DNA from: Halomonas sp. GD1P12
GTDB taxonomy: Bacteria > Pseudomonadota > Gammaproteobacteria > Pseudomonadales > Halomonadaceae
Length of the DNA: 64,000 nucleotides
Direction: 5' to 3'
Assembly (NCBI RefSeq): GCF_025725645.1
Contig: NZ_CP107007.1
Location: 806,001 to 870,000, forward strand
The notes under the pieces are model-generated. The model did not search any database and had not been told where the DNA came from. It worked only from the letters and a program-made list of their open reading frames with translations. Of this stretch, positions 27,279 through 35,886 are shown piece after piece (the stretch's first letter is position 1; every line of letters starts with the position of its first letter). The translations under genes and the position numbers were made by a program.

Positions 27279-27389
27279 CATCATCGAGCAAGGCGGAAAT
27301 CAACAGGTGGAGCACGTAGCTCAAGGGGTATCGTACATCGGGGAGTACGCTAGCCGTTAAGTCCACAACGCCCAAGCGTCGTTGGCGGG

Positions 27390-27764
27390 TTAGTTGACCA
27401 CCGTCAGCAAGACCGGGGCCGTTCCGCGGCGCACGATGCCGAGCTGGCGCGCCGCGCGCTTGGAAAGATCGATGATTCGGCCCTTGACGAAGGGGCCGCG
27501 GTCGTTGATCAGTACTTCGACTTCCTGTCCCGTATCCGGGCGGGTGACCAGCACCTTGCTGCCGAAGGGCAGGCTAGGGTGGGCGGCGGTCAGCGCCTGC
27601 TGGTCGAAGGCTTCGCCGCTGGCGGTCGTCGCGCCCTGGAAGCGGTCGCTGTAGAAGGAAGCTACGCCTTGCTGGTCGATGCCCTGGGCGAAAGCGGTGC
27701 TGGACGCCATCGTTAATAAAGCCGCGAATAAACCTTGTTTGATGATGTTTGCATGAACTCCCAT
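27390..27764 (-). CDS. RlpA-like septal ring double-psi beta-barrel protein, secreted
   Basis: The short 124-residue protein has a signal peptide ([16 protein letters not shown]) and then a single RlpA-type domain: [37 protein letters not shown] and [20 protein letters not shown]. Full RlpA proteins add a SPOR domain and are lipoproteins; both are missing here, so this is a small soluble periplasmic relative. Members cleave glycan strands lacking stem peptides, although activity of short forms is not assured. It lies alone, divergent from the PPC-repeat gene across a 335-base gap. Confidence 0.9.
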   Translation of the reverse strand: MGVHANIIKQGLFAALLTMASSTAFAQGIDQQGVASFYSDRFQGATTASGEAFDQQALTAAHPSLPFGSKVLVTRPDTGQEVEVLINDRGPFVKGRIIDLSKRAARQLGIVRRGTAPVLLTVVN

Positions 27765-28099
27765 TGGAGTACCTCAGCTATTGATCTCGATCGGCCATTC
27801 TTTAATCAGCGTGTGCATATAAATAAAGGGTTTGCCTAAAGGCTTCGCGATGGTAACGCCCCCAACTGCATTGGGCAAGCTTTGCGATAATCGGCGAAGA
27901 TGTACCCCAAGTTTCGAATTTAGTTCGCCAAAAATAATTTAAATTGATCGGTACCGTTTAAGTGCTTCTTTTGTGTAACACTTGTTCGCGTTACAAGGCG
28001 ATGCAAAACCGTCGGTGCGTTTTATAAGAATCGTGTGATATAACAATGGATGTGCGACCCTAAAGCGCACCTTAAACGTCATTCAACGGAATTTTTTCA
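27765..28099. other. Gene-free divergent region between the RlpA-like and PPC-repeat genes
   Basis: This 335-base stretch is clearly richer in A and T than its surroundings and separates two divergent genes, so it should hold both promoters. I found no convincing ORF, terminator or long inverted repeat in it. Confidence 0.6.
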
Positions 28100-29533
28100 A
28101 TGGCTAATAGTTCATCGTTAACGCTCGTCGTGGGCGTTCTGGGCGGCGCGCTCGCCGGTTTTCTCGTGGCCCAAGTGGTACCGGACGTTCCCGGCTTCTC
28201 GGGGCAGGCCGATACCGAAGAGACCGAGCAGGCACTCCCGATCGATTCCATCGAAGGGCTCGGTAGCCTGACCCTCGATGAGCGCCTTCGCGGTGAGCTC
28301 ACCACCAGTGGCGAGCTCAACGGCAACGACGGCAGCCGCTCGCTTTACTACCGCCTGGCGCTCGACGAAGACACGCTGGTCGAGCTGGGCCTGAACGGCG
28401 CGCTCCAGGGCACCGTCACGCTTTACGACGACCATCTGCAGATGCTGGACAGCGGTGCCCCGCTTCGCTATCGCATCGAAGAGGGCGGCGATTACCTGGT
28501 GGTGGTCAGCGGTATGGACGCCAGCAGCTACGGCCCGTTCACGCTCTACCCGCGTACCGTCGAAATCAGCGACAGCGACACGTTAGCCGTCGACGAGCCG
28601 GCGGATTACTGGATGCAGTCCGATGAAGAAGTCGTGACGCTGACGGTCGAGGAAGCGGGGCTTTACCAGATCGACATGCGCTCCGAGGAGTTCGACGCCT
28701 ACCTGACCATCGAAGGCCCGGACGGCTACCGTCGTGAGGACGACGACAGCGGCGGCAACCTCGACGCCCAGATCACCGACTTCCTCGCGCCTGGCGAGTA
28801 CACCGTCAAGGCGCAAACCTACGATAGCGGAAACGGCATGTTTACGCTGTCCGCCGCACTGAGCGGCCAGGCCGGCGATTTTCGCAACGACGGCCCCATC
28901 GCACCGGGCGAGTCGCTGACCGGCTGGTACAACAACGCCCCGCTCGAGTACACCCTCGAGATCGAAGAGGCGGGGATGTATCAGATCGACATGCGCTCTG
29001 ATAACGTCGATGCCTTTCTGGAGCTGCACGACGACAGCGGCTACTCCCGGGAAAATGATGACGGCGGCGACGGCTACGATGCGCGCCTGGCGGACTTCCT
29101 CGCACCGGGCACCTACCGCATCGTCGCCCGCACCGCTTTTGAGACCACATCCGGCGGCCAGTTCACGCTCGCCGTGGAAGAGAACGAGCTGCCCGAGGGC
29201 ACCGAGCTTCAAAACGGCGGTGAGCTGACGCCCGGTGAAACGCTCAGCGGCTGGTACAGCGGCGAAGACGTGACCTACCAGCTCGAGGTCGAACAGAGCT
29301 CGGCGGTGACGATCGCGCTGGATTCGAGCCACTTCGATACCTATCTCGAATTGACCGGTAACGGTGTGTCCGAGTCCAATGACGACGGTGGCTCCGGCAC
29401 CAACGCGCGGCTTGAAACCTCGCTTCTGCCCGGCACCTATACCGTGCATGCCCGTGGCTATAGCGCCAGTGAAAGCGGTCTGTTCGAACTGACCGCCGAA
29501 CTCGAGCCGACCGAACTCGAACCGGACGCCTGA
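28100..29533 (+). CDS. Protein with four PPC (pre-peptidase C-terminal) repeats and an N-terminal anchor
   Basis: The 477-residue acidic protein begins with a single hydrophobic helix (LTLVVGVLGGALAGFLVAQV), likely an uncleaved anchor, and then carries four beta-sandwich repeats of about 95-105 residues. The repeats share the pattern YQIDMRSEEFDAYLTIEGP, then an acidic loop (REDDDSGGNLDAQ, RENDDGGDGYDAR, ESNDDGGSGTNAR), then FLAPGTYRIVARTY and GQFTLA. The first repeat is the most divergent. PPC domains usually sit at the end of secreted proteases and bind surfaces or calcium; here no enzyme domain is attached. It may be an envelope adhesin or scaffold. It has a terminator and no co-transcribed neighbour. 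Confidence 0.85.
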   Translation: MANSSSLTLVVGVLGGALAGFLVAQVVPDVPGFSGQADTEETEQALPIDSIEGLGSLTLDERLRGELTTSGELNGNDGSRSLYYRLALDEDTLVELGLNGALQGTVTLYDDHLQMLDSGAPLRYRIEEGGDYLVVVSGMDASSYGPFTLYPRTVEISDSDTLAVDEPADYWMQSDEEVVTLTVEEAGLYQIDMRSEEFDAYLTIEGPDGYRREDDDSGGNLDAQITDFLAPGEYTVKAQTYDSGNGMFTLSAALSGQAGDFRNDGPIAPGESLTGWYNNAPLEYTLEIEEAGMYQIDMRSDNVDAFLELHDDSGYSRENDDGGDGYDARLADFLAPGTYRIVARTAFETTSGGQFTLAVEENELPEGTELQNGGELTPGETLSGWYSGEDVTYQLEVEQSSAVTIALDSSHFDTYLELTGNGVSESNDDGGSGTNARLETSLLPGTYTVHARGYSASESGLFELTAELEPTELEPDA

Positions 29534-29560
29534 TACCCCAGCGGCACCGCCGATCATGCT

Positions 29561-29596
29561 AAACGCCCTTGTTCGCTTTGTGCGGCAAGGGCGTTT
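29561..29596 (+). terminator. Intrinsic terminator after the PPC-repeat gene
   Basis: An 11-bp perfect stem (AAACGCCCTTG / CAAGGGCGTTT) encloses a 14-base loop and ends in a T-rich tail. Confidence 0.8.
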
Positions 29597-29700
29597 ACAT
29601 TTAAAGGGGTCGAGCATGAAGTCGGCGCGCGCGAAGATCACACGCGAGCGAGCGAATTCGGCGCGACACCAAAGGAATGGAACTCAAAAGGGAAAATATC

Positions 29701-30480
29701 ATGCCACGTTTAACAGTGGGCGCACTGGCCGCGGCGACGCTGCTGCTCAGCGGCTGCCAAAGCTATCAGTCTCAACCGGTCGAGCCCTACGCGATCGTCA
29801 CGCTGGCGCAGGAGAAGCAGTTCGTTGCCCCCGACTGCGCGCTCGATCAGTGCCCCCACTTGCGGGTCTCCGCACTCGAGTTTCCAAAATCCGAGACGCT
29901 CTCGCGCGAGCTTCGCCGCCGGCTGATCGCGTTGGCCCCGCTTGAAAGCGAAAGCGCCAGGGCGCCGAGTGCCCAAACGACCTGGGCGGGCTACGCTAAC
30001 GCCTTTTTCGATCAGGTCGAGCGTCAAGGCGCCTCCGTTGCCGAAAGCGGGGCGAGTGAAGCGCTGTTGGAGGCCGACGAGTATGGCCATCATAACGATC
30101 TGTTGACGCTGGAACTCAATAGCTACGTCTACTTTAGCGGCCAGGCGCACGGTCTGCCCGCCACCGAGTTCATGGTGATCGACGAGCGCTCAGGGGAAAC
30201 CGTCGGGCTTGGCGACATGCTGATCGAGGGTCGCGAGGCCGCTTTCGAGCGGCTGGTCACCGAGGCGCATCAGCGCTGGCTCGACGAGATCGAGCAGGAC
30301 GCCGCGTTCGCGGCCAACTGGCCGCTAAGCCAGTCCCGTAACGTCGCCCCGCTCGAGGACCGCTGGGTGGTGAAATTCAACGTCTACGACATCGGCCCTT
30401 ACGCCGTGGGTCAGCCAGAGCTCGAGATTCCTCTGAAGGCACTGCGCGGTATCGCCAAACCGCGCTATCTCGACCAGTAA
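29701..30480 (+). CDS. DUF3298/RsiV-like domain lipoprotein
   Basis: The product of 259 residues starts with a lipoprotein signal whose lipobox is LLLSGC, so it should be tethered to a membrane. The body fits the DUF3298 (RsiV C-terminal) fold: LLTLELNSYVYFSGQAHGLP followed by a segment with GETVGLGDML, and ending PLKALRGIAKPRYL. Similar domains occur in anti-sigma factor RsiV, which binds lysozyme, and in PdaC-like proteins, so an envelope or peptidoglycan-related role is possible. The ATG at 29701 has GGGA at 9 bases; a few in-frame upstream codons precede it. No operon partner is evident. Confidence 0.85.
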   Translation: MPRLTVGALAAATLLLSGCQSYQSQPVEPYAIVTLAQEKQFVAPDCALDQCPHLRVSALEFPKSETLSRELRRRLIALAPLESESARAPSAQTTWAGYANAFFDQVERQGASVAESGASEALLEADEYGHHNDLLTLELNSYVYFSGQAHGLPATEFMVIDERSGETVGLGDMLIEGREAAFERLVTEAHQRWLDEIEQDAAFAANWPLSQSRNVAPLEDRWVVKFNVYDIGPYAVGQPELEIPLKALRGIAKPRYLDQ

Positions 30481-30547
30481 CCGCGTTGCTTGACGTGTAA
30501 CCGGCAGTGCCGTCGCACGACGGCGCTGCCTGCCGCTGTTTTTGACA

Positions 30548-30599
30548 CAGTAGTACTAGACGGTAGTACTAGGCAGTAGTACTAGAGAGTAGTACTAGC
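30548..30599. repeat. Four-copy 13-bp tandem repeat at the eamA stop codon
   Basis: CAGTAGTACTAGA, CGGTAGTACTAGG, CAGTAGTACTAGA and GAGTAGTACTAGC are perfectly phased. Every copy holds the self-complementary core TAGTACTA, and the last copy contains the stop codon of the transporter gene, so each copy supplies a TAG stop on the minus strand. Confidence 0.92.
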
Positions 30600-31473
30600 G
30601 CCCCGCCTTCAAGCAGCCCGCCACGACCAGTATGGCCGCCATGGGCAGGCGCCAGTCGAGCACGCTCATGCCGGCCAGCACCAGCAGCAGAGCGGCGAGA
30701 ATCGGCACGCCGTAAGCAAGGCTTCCCACCAGGCTCGAATGGCCCAGGCGCAGCGCCTTGTCCCAGGCCACCATGGCGATGCCGTAAGGCCCCAACCCCA
30801 GCGCAATACCCGCCAGCAGCGCGTCGCTTTGCGGCATCGTCAGGTCGTTTTCGAGCACCAGGCTCGCGCCCGTGGCTAACGCGCAGGCGATCAACAGCAG
30901 GCGCGGCAGAAGCGGCGTTAGCGCCACCGGCGCGCTTTGACCAAACCAGGAGTAGAGCGCCCAGCAGCAGGCCGAAAGCAGCGCGATGGCGTAGCCGGTG
31001 AGCTCGCCGTTGAAGCCACCGGAAAGTGCCTGAGGCAGCATCAAGAGCGAGGCGCCGAAAAACGCGATCAGCGCGCCGATCACGCCTTCAAGGCGCAGCC
31101 GCTTGTGGCGGCTGTACTGGCTCAACAGTACGAACAGTACCGGCCAGGTGTAGGTGATCAGTGCCGCGTCGGCGGCCGGCGCCAGGCGCATGCCGATGAA
31201 GTAGCTGCTGACCGCGCCGGTAATCAAAAGCGGCACCCCCAGCCAGACGCTCATCGCCCAGAGTGGGCGCATCGTGTTCACTCCCGTTTTGCGGCTCAGC
31301 GGCAGCGTTGCCAAAGCGCCTGCCAGCAGCGTCAGCGCGGTCAGCTGCAGCGGCGACGAGGTCTGAGCCATGCCCGCCAACAGCGGAGCGACGCTCCAGA
31401 GCGCCACCGCGATCGAGGCGGCTACGATGCTGTAGCCGCGAGCGGGCAGGGTAGGGAGATGAACGCGATACAT
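30595..31473 (-). CDS. EamA/DMT-family transporter
   Basis: The 292-residue protein has ten predicted membrane helices in two five-helix EamA halves, as in RhaT/YddG-type drug/metabolite exporters (for example SIAVALWSVAPLLAGMAQTS and YTWPVLFVLLSQYSRHKRLR). It probably exports an amino acid or metabolite. A strong AAGGAG precedes the ATG. It is divergent from a LysR-type regulator with 130 bases between, so control by that regulator is likely. The 3' end is unusual because the stop codon lies in a four-copy tandem repeat. Confidence 0.92.
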   Translation of the reverse strand: MYRVHLPTLPARGYSIVAASIAVALWSVAPLLAGMAQTSSPLQLTALTLLAGALATLPLSRKTGVNTMRPLWAMSVWLGVPLLITGAVSSYFIGMRLAPAADAALITYTWPVLFVLLSQYSRHKRLRLEGVIGALIAFFGASLLMLPQALSGGFNGELTGYAIALLSACCWALYSWFGQSAPVALTPLLPRLLLIACALATGASLVLENDLTMPQSDALLAGIALGLGPYGIAMVAWDKALRLGHSSLVGSLAYGVPILAALLLVLAGMSVLDWRLPMAAILVVAGCLKAGR

Positions 31474-31585
31474 GATGGCTCCTTCACTAACGATCGATGC
31501 GGATAGACAAACCTTGCTTTCTTTAAGTGGAGGTCAGCATAATCGCTCGTGACATATCACAATATCGATCTTTAATGATGATACC

Positions 31586-31602
31586 TATCAACAACGGTGA
31601 TA
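31586..31602. promoter_or_regulatory. LysR-type operator candidate overlapping the lysR start region
   Basis: TATCA-ACAACGG-TGATA is a perfect dyad that fits the LysR T-N11-A pattern and ends two bases before the lysR ATG, in place of a ribosome site. A second dyad, GTGACATATCAC, lies at 31549-31560. Autorepression with divergent control of the eamA gene is the simplest reading. Confidence 0.55.
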
Positions 31603-31603
31603 T

Positions 31604-32476
31604 ATGCGCGCACCGATTTTCGACCTCTCGCTTTTGCGTACGCTGGTCGCCATCGCCGATACTGGAAGCGTAACTGCCGCCGCCAAGCGGCTCTCCTATA
31701 CCCAATCCACGGTGAGCATGCAGCTCAACCGGTTGGAGGCGCAGCTGGATCTCACGCTGCACGAGCGCGAAGGTCGACGGCTTCGCTTCACCCCGGAAGG
31801 CGAGCGCCTTCTGGCCCACGCCCGTCGACTGCTGGCGCAAAACGACGAAGCCTTCAGCGACATGAAGGCGCGCCAGGTGACCGGCGATTTGACTCTGGGG
31901 ATCCCCGAGGACTACGCGTCGCTTTTACCGTCGGTGTTCGCTTACTTTCATCAGCTCTACCCGGCGGTCGGCCTGACGGTGATTTGCGGCACCAGCGCGC
32001 ATCTGGTCGAGCAGGTGAAGAACGCCGATATCGATCTGGCGCTGGTCACGCGCCAGCGCAACTCGCCAGGCGGGGAAGTGATTCGGCGCGAGCCGCTGTT
32101 ATGGGCGGTGGGCATGAACCAGCAGCCGCTTCTAAGCGACCCGATTCCGCTGGCGCTCTACTCGCCAGGCGCCGACGTGTTTCGCGAAGTGGCGGAGCAG
32201 GCGCTGCAGGCCGCCGGGCGCGACTGGCGCGTGGCCTACACCAGCCAGTCGATGGCCGGGCTTGCGCCGATCGTCACCGCCGGGCTTGCCGTGGTGGTCA
32301 TCACGCGCAGTATGCTCACGCCGTCGCTGCGCCCGCTGGACGAGGCCAGCGGATTGCCTGCGCTACCGATGATCGAGCTGGCGCTGCACCGGGCGCCGCA
32401 TCGGCCAACGGAGCCCGCCAAGCGGCTGGGCGAGTTAATTCGCGAACAGCTAGCGGCAATTGGCGAAGCGTTATAA
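31604..32476 (+). CDS. LysR-family transcriptional regulator
   Basis: The 290-residue protein has the N-terminal winged helix-turn-helix of the family (LRTLVAIADTGSVTAAAKRL then YTQSTVSMQLNRLEAQL) and a periplasmic-binding-protein-like effector domain starting near residue 90 (GDLTLGIPEDYASLLPSVFA). No recognisable Shine-Dalgarno sequence precedes the ATG; the position is taken by an inverted repeat that is probably its own operator. It is divergent from the EamA transporter and is most likely its regulator. The ligand cannot be read from the sequence. Confidence 0.93.
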   Translation: MRAPIFDLSLLRTLVAIADTGSVTAAAKRLSYTQSTVSMQLNRLEAQLDLTLHEREGRRLRFTPEGERLLAHARRLLAQNDEAFSDMKARQVTGDLTLGIPEDYASLLPSVFAYFHQLYPAVGLTVICGTSAHLVEQVKNADIDLALVTRQRNSPGGEVIRREPLLWAVGMNQQPLLSDPIPLALYSPGADVFREVAEQALQAAGRDWRVAYTSQSMAGLAPIVTAGLAVVVITRSMLTPSLRPLDEASGLPALPMIELALHRAPHRPTEPAKRLGELIREQLAAIGEAL

Positions 32477-32538
32477 GGTTAAAGGCAGTTTTACCCACAC
32501 GCATTTTTCAGACAGAACCTGGGCGTCAGGAGCCACCG

Positions 32539-33096
32539 ATGCATGAGCTGGACCACTACATTTATCCTCACCGAGTGCTGCACTGGCTGGTCGCTGCGGC
32601 GGTACTCGTGTCGCTGGCCACGGGGCTGACCCTGGGTACCTGGGGGTTCGAGCGCACCGCCGACGCGTTGGGCACCACCTTGACCAACGTGATGTACACC
32701 GGCCACAAGACGCTGGGCGTGACGATCCTGCTGCTGATGACGCTTCGAATCATCACCCGGGCGGCTTTCGTGGTGCCGGATCACGACCCGCCCTTGAACG
32801 CCTTCGAGCGGGTGGTGAGTAAAAGCGTGCACCATCTTTTGTATATCGCGCTGGTGCTGATGCCGCTGATCGGCTGGGCGGCCACCGCCACCGGCGGCTA
32901 TCCGGTCGAGTTCTTCGTCTGGCACCTGCCGGGCTTTTTGAGCGAGAATGCGGCACTTTCCCGAACGCTTTTTGGCTGGCACGAAGTGCTGGGCTGGACG
33001 ATTCTGGTGCTGATCGTGCTCCACGTGGGCGGGGCGCTCTTTCACTGGCGGATCAAGCGCGACAACGTCGTCAAGCGGATGAGTCTTTTCGACTGA
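32539..33096 (+). CDS. Cytochrome b561-family membrane protein (cytochrome b/b6 type)
   Basis: The 185-residue protein has four membrane helices with histidines in the expected heme-ligand positions: HRVLHWLVAAAVLVS near the start, GHKTLGVTILLLM, then VHHLLYIALVLMPLIGW and LIVLHVGGALFHW. It should carry two b hemes and shuttle electrons from a quinol or to superoxide in the membrane, as E. coli CybB does. AGGAG at 7 bases fixes the start; the frame extends upstream through the antisense-free lysR region only by chance. A terminator follows 27 bases after the stop. Confidence 0.93.
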   Translation: MHELDHYIYPHRVLHWLVAAAVLVSLATGLTLGTWGFERTADALGTTLTNVMYTGHKTLGVTILLLMTLRIITRAAFVVPDHDPPLNAFERVVSKSVHHLLYIALVLMPLIGWAATATGGYPVEFFVWHLPGFLSENAALSRTLFGWHEVLGWTILVLIVLHVGGALFHWRIKRDNVVKRMSLFD

Positions 33097-33123
33097 CGAA
33101 TTCGCGGTAAAGAAGTAACCATG

Positions 33124-33157
33124 AGGGATCGGCACGTAAGCGGCCGGTCCCTTTTTT
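33124..33157 (+). terminator. Intrinsic terminator after the cytochrome b561 gene
   Basis: AGGGATCGGC and GCCGGTCCCT pair with one mismatch around a 9-base loop and are followed by six T residues. It falls within the in-frame upstream extension of the ABC exporter, which argues against any start of that gene before it. Confidence 0.82.
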
Positions 33158-33285
33158 ATGGCGACCAGGACCAGGGGTATTGGCGCAAGCGTTCGAGCGT
33201 TGGTGTAAATGAAAATCACTCACTTTTATTGACTTGGGGCCCGAGTGCGTCACAATTCGTCGTCCAGCCAATGAGGGAGGTGAGA

Positions 33286-34947
33286 ATGGAGTTGCTGCGG
33301 GTGGTCTTCACGCACTACCGGTGGCCCTTTTTAGGCGCCATCGGGCTGAGCCTTTTCAGTGCCGGACTGGGTGTCGGGGTCATCGCGTTCATCAATCAGC
33401 GCCTGATCGTCGCCGACAGTACGCTGTCGGTGCTGGTGCCGTTTCTCGGGCTTCTAACGCTGCTGCTGGCCGTGACGCTGGCCACTCAGCTGGCGCTGAC
33501 GCTGTTGGGTCACTACTTCGTCTATAACCTGCGCAGCCGGCTATTGAAGCGCATTCTGGATACCGATATCGAGCGCATCGAGCGGGTGGGTAACGCCACG
33601 CTGTTGGCAAGCCTTTCGAGCGACGTGCGCAATATCACCATTGGCTTCGTGCGCCTGCCGGAGCTCGTGCAGGGTGTGGTGATGACCGTGGCGTGCGTGG
33701 CGTATCTGGCGTGGCTCTCGCCGGAGATGGTGCTGGTCACCGTGCTCTGGATGGCAGCGACCATGGCGGTCGGCTGGTGGCTGGTGTCCAAAGTGTATCG
33801 TCACTTTCATTTGGTGCGCGAAAGCGAGGATCTCTTGTACCGCGATTACCAGACCGCCATCGAAGGGCGCAAGGAGCTCACCCTCAACCGCGACCGCGCC
33901 CGGCGCTTTTTTGATGAAACCTACACGACCAACGCCAAAAACTACCTTTATCACATCATTCGCGCCGATACCTATCACCTGAGCGCCGGCAACTGGTCGA
34001 ACATCATGATGCTCGGCGCCATCGGCGTGGTGTTTTTCATGGCCAACGTGCTCGGCTGGGCGGGCCCGGCGGCAGCGGCCACCTTCGCGCTGACGCTTCT
34101 GTTCTTGCGTACCCCGCTGATTCAAGCGATCGGCGCCTGGCCGACACTGATTAGCGCTCAGGTCGCGTTCGACAAGCTCAAAAGCTTGGAACTCGCCGAG
34201 TACCGCGCTGACTTTGCCGTCAAGGACACGCTGCGCGACTGGCAGTGCATCCGCCTGGTGGACGTAACCTACGCCTACCCGGGCGACGCACACGGGCAGG
34301 GCGCATTCAAGGTCGGCCCGGTGAACCTGGCCCTTCACCGCGGCGAACAGGTGTTTCTGATCGGCGGCAACGGCAGCGGCAAGTCGACGTTGGCGCGCCT
34401 CTTGTCCGGGCTCTACCGCCCGCAAGGCGGCTACATCCAGATCGACGATACGCGCATCGATGCGCACAATTGGGACGCCTTTCGCGCGCGCTTTTCGAGC
34501 GTATTCACCGATTTTCACGCGTTTGATCAGCTCATGGGCGCAGGCGGCGGGCCGTCAGACCCGGTACTGGTAGAACGCTGGCTCGAGCGGCTGCAGATGA
34601 CGCAAAAGCTCGAGTGGGCGGGCGCACGCGTCACCAATATCCAGCTCTCCCAGGGGCAGAAAAAGCGGCTGGCGCTGCTGCTCGCCATTGCCGAGGAGCG
34701 CGATGTGCTGCTGCTCGACGAATGGGCGGCGGATCAGGACCCTCAGTTTCGCCGGCTTTTCTATCGCGAGCTGTTGCCCCACCTGAAAGCGATGGGCACG
34801 ACCGTTTTTGCCATCAGCCACGATGACAGTTACTTCGTGCACGCCGACCGGCTGCTGGAAATGTCGGCAGGCCATCTTTTCGAGCTCGAAGGCGAGCAGC
34901 GCGCCCGGGCAAGCCTGGACGCGGTGGCGCAGATCACGCCGCAGTGA
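33286..34947 (+). CDS. Cyclic-peptide-type ABC exporter (fused permease and ATPase)
   Basis: The 553-residue half-transporter has about six N-terminal helices (residues 1-300) and a C-terminal ATPase with Walker [10 protein letters not shown], signature LSQGQKKR and Walker [15 protein letters not shown]. The EWAADQDP variant after Walker B is the hallmark of the SyrD/PvdE/YojI group, which exports non-ribosomal peptides, siderophores or microcins. GGAGG at 5-6 bases before ATG 33286 decides the start. No peptide synthetase is nearby, but fhuF, fhuC and fhuB follow, so a role in siderophore handling is a reasonable inference. The gene ends in a 13-bp tandem repeat and faces fhuF. Confidence 0.9.
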   Translation: MELLRVVFTHYRWPFLGAIGLSLFSAGLGVGVIAFINQRLIVADSTLSVLVPFLGLLTLLLAVTLATQLALTLLGHYFVYNLRSRLLKRILDTDIERIERVGNATLLASLSSDVRNITIGFVRLPELVQGVVMTVACVAYLAWLSPEMVLVTVLWMAATMAVGWWLVSKVYRHFHLVRESEDLLYRDYQTAIEGRKELTLNRDRARRFFDETYTTNAKNYLYHIIRADTYHLSAGNWSNIMMLGAIGVVFFMANVLGWAGPAAAATFALTLLFLRTPLIQAIGAWPTLISAQVAFDKLKSLELAEYRADFAVKDTLRDWQCIRLVDVTYAYPGDAHGQGAFKVGPVNLALHRGEQVFLIGGNGSGKSTLARLLSGLYRPQGGYIQIDDTRIDAHNWDAFRARFSSVFTDFHAFDQLMGAGGGPSDPVLVERWLERLQMTQKLEWAGARVTNIQLSQGQKKRLALLLAIAEERDVLLLDEWAADQDPQFRRLFYRELLPHLKAMGTTVFAISHDDSYFVHADRLLEMSAGHLFELEGEQRARASLDAVAQITPQ

Positions 34948-34951
34948 AAAG

Positions 34952-34990
34952 CAATAGTTAAAAACAACAGTTAAAAATAACAGTGCAAAA
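34952..34990. repeat. Three-copy 13-bp tandem repeat between the ABC exporter and fhuF
   Basis: CAATAGTTAAAAA, CAACAGTTAAAAA and TAACAGTGCAAAA are adjacent, beginning five bases after the exporter stop codon and filling most of the gap between two convergent genes. Confidence 0.85.
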
Positions 34991-35010
34991 ACGCGTGGGA
35001 GGCGGGGCGA

Positions 35011-35778
35011 TTAGCGCCGGGCGCGGCGATCGCACCCTTCGAGCGGGCAGTTGCTGCAGACCTCGAACTCGTCGAGCAGGTAGCGCAAACAGCAGAGCTT
35101 GCGCACCTGCTTGACCTCTGTCGATCCCTTGGGCTGGTAGCTTCGTACCGGCTGGTAGAGCGGGTTGCGCTGGCCGTCCAGGGTGCGCGACTCCAGAAGA
35201 GCGCGGGCAGCGGTCAGGGCGTTCGGGCGAACGCCGGGGTGCTCGGCCAGCAGGTTGACATAGTAGTCTAGATAGCCGCCGGCGTTGCTCCAGAACACCC
35301 GTGGAGCCAGTCCTACCAGCGTCGATAGACGCTCGATCAGCGGCGCCCAATGCCCGTCGATTAGCGTCGAGAAGCGCTCGACCGGATCGCGGGTGGTGAT
35401 GCGTTCGCCTTCATGGGCAAGCCAAAGCCCGGTCACGCAGCCCTGCTCGTTGGGCAGCACATATACGTCATCCAGCGACACCGGCAGGTTTCGGTCGAGC
35501 AGCAGGTGAGAGACAACGGTGGGCACGGTGAGCGAACTAAACAGCCACTTGGACCAGAGTGAGGCGACCGCGCGGCGATCGCCGCCGGGAAAGCGCGCCG
35601 CGTAAGGTGCGATGCTCTGCTCCAAAAGCGCCGGGTTGCGCCAGCGCGATGCCTTGATGGCGCCCGCAGGCGGAGCACCGCCGATGCGCGGCGGTGTCAG
35701 GTGCGCCAGCCGGTCGGTGTAGCACTCGGCGAGTGTGGTGGGGCGTAGAATGTCGGGTTCGCAGAAAGCCAGGGGCAT
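35011..35778 (-). CDS. fhuF: Siderophore-iron reductase FhuF-like
   Basis: The 255-residue protein ends in the unusual [2Fe-2S] ligand pattern C-C-x10-C-x2-C (LCCLRYLLDEFEVCSNCP), the signature of FhuF. FhuF releases iron from hydroxamate siderophores such as ferrioxamine by reducing Fe(III) in the cytosol. Two starts are possible; ATG 35778 has GGAG at 7 bases and I prefer it over ATG 35805. A Fur-like box lies about 50 bases upstream, so iron repression is expected. It sits beside fhuC and fhuB, consistent with hydroxamate siderophore use. Confidence 0.9.
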   Translation of the reverse strand: MPLAFCEPDILRPTTLAECYTDRLAHLTPPRIGGAPPAGAIKASRWRNPALLEQSIAPYAARFPGGDRRAVASLWSKWLFSSLTVPTVVSHLLLDRNLPVSLDDVYVLPNEQGCVTGLWLAHEGERITTRDPVERFSTLIDGHWAPLIERLSTLVGLAPRVFWSNAGGYLDYYVNLLAEHPGVRPNALTAARALLESRTLDGQRNPLYQPVRSYQPKGSTEVKQVRKLCCLRYLLDEFEVCSNCPLEGCDRRARR

Positions 35779-35824
35779 TGTCGCACTCCAGGGGCATCGA
35801 GACATCGACCTGTCAGCGCCCAGA

Positions 35825-35843
35825 TTAATCGATAATGGTTATC
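35825..35843. promoter_or_regulatory. Fur-box-like site upstream of fhuF
   Basis: The 19-mer containing GATAATGGTTATC matches the E. coli Fur consensus at about 12 of 19 positions. It lies between fhuC and fhuF, 47 bases before the chosen fhuF start. Confidence 0.65.
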
Positions 35844-35886
35844 AGTTAAACCGCTTCCGACGAATTCTTCAAGCGTATCGGCGCGT

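Noticed and set aside
27181..27375. A 64-codon frame on the minus strand downstream of the RlpA-like gene
   Set aside because: It runs through a perfect terminator hairpin and a tandem repeat, and no ribosome site precedes it.
30548..30599. The tandem repeats considered as CRISPR arrays
   Set aside because: Units are 12-18 bp, directly adjacent and without spacers, and no cas gene is present.
33121..33285. Extended N-terminus of the ABC exporter from base 33121
   Set aside because: The extension would be translated through the cytochrome gene's terminator and has no family similarity; ATG 33286 has GGAGG.
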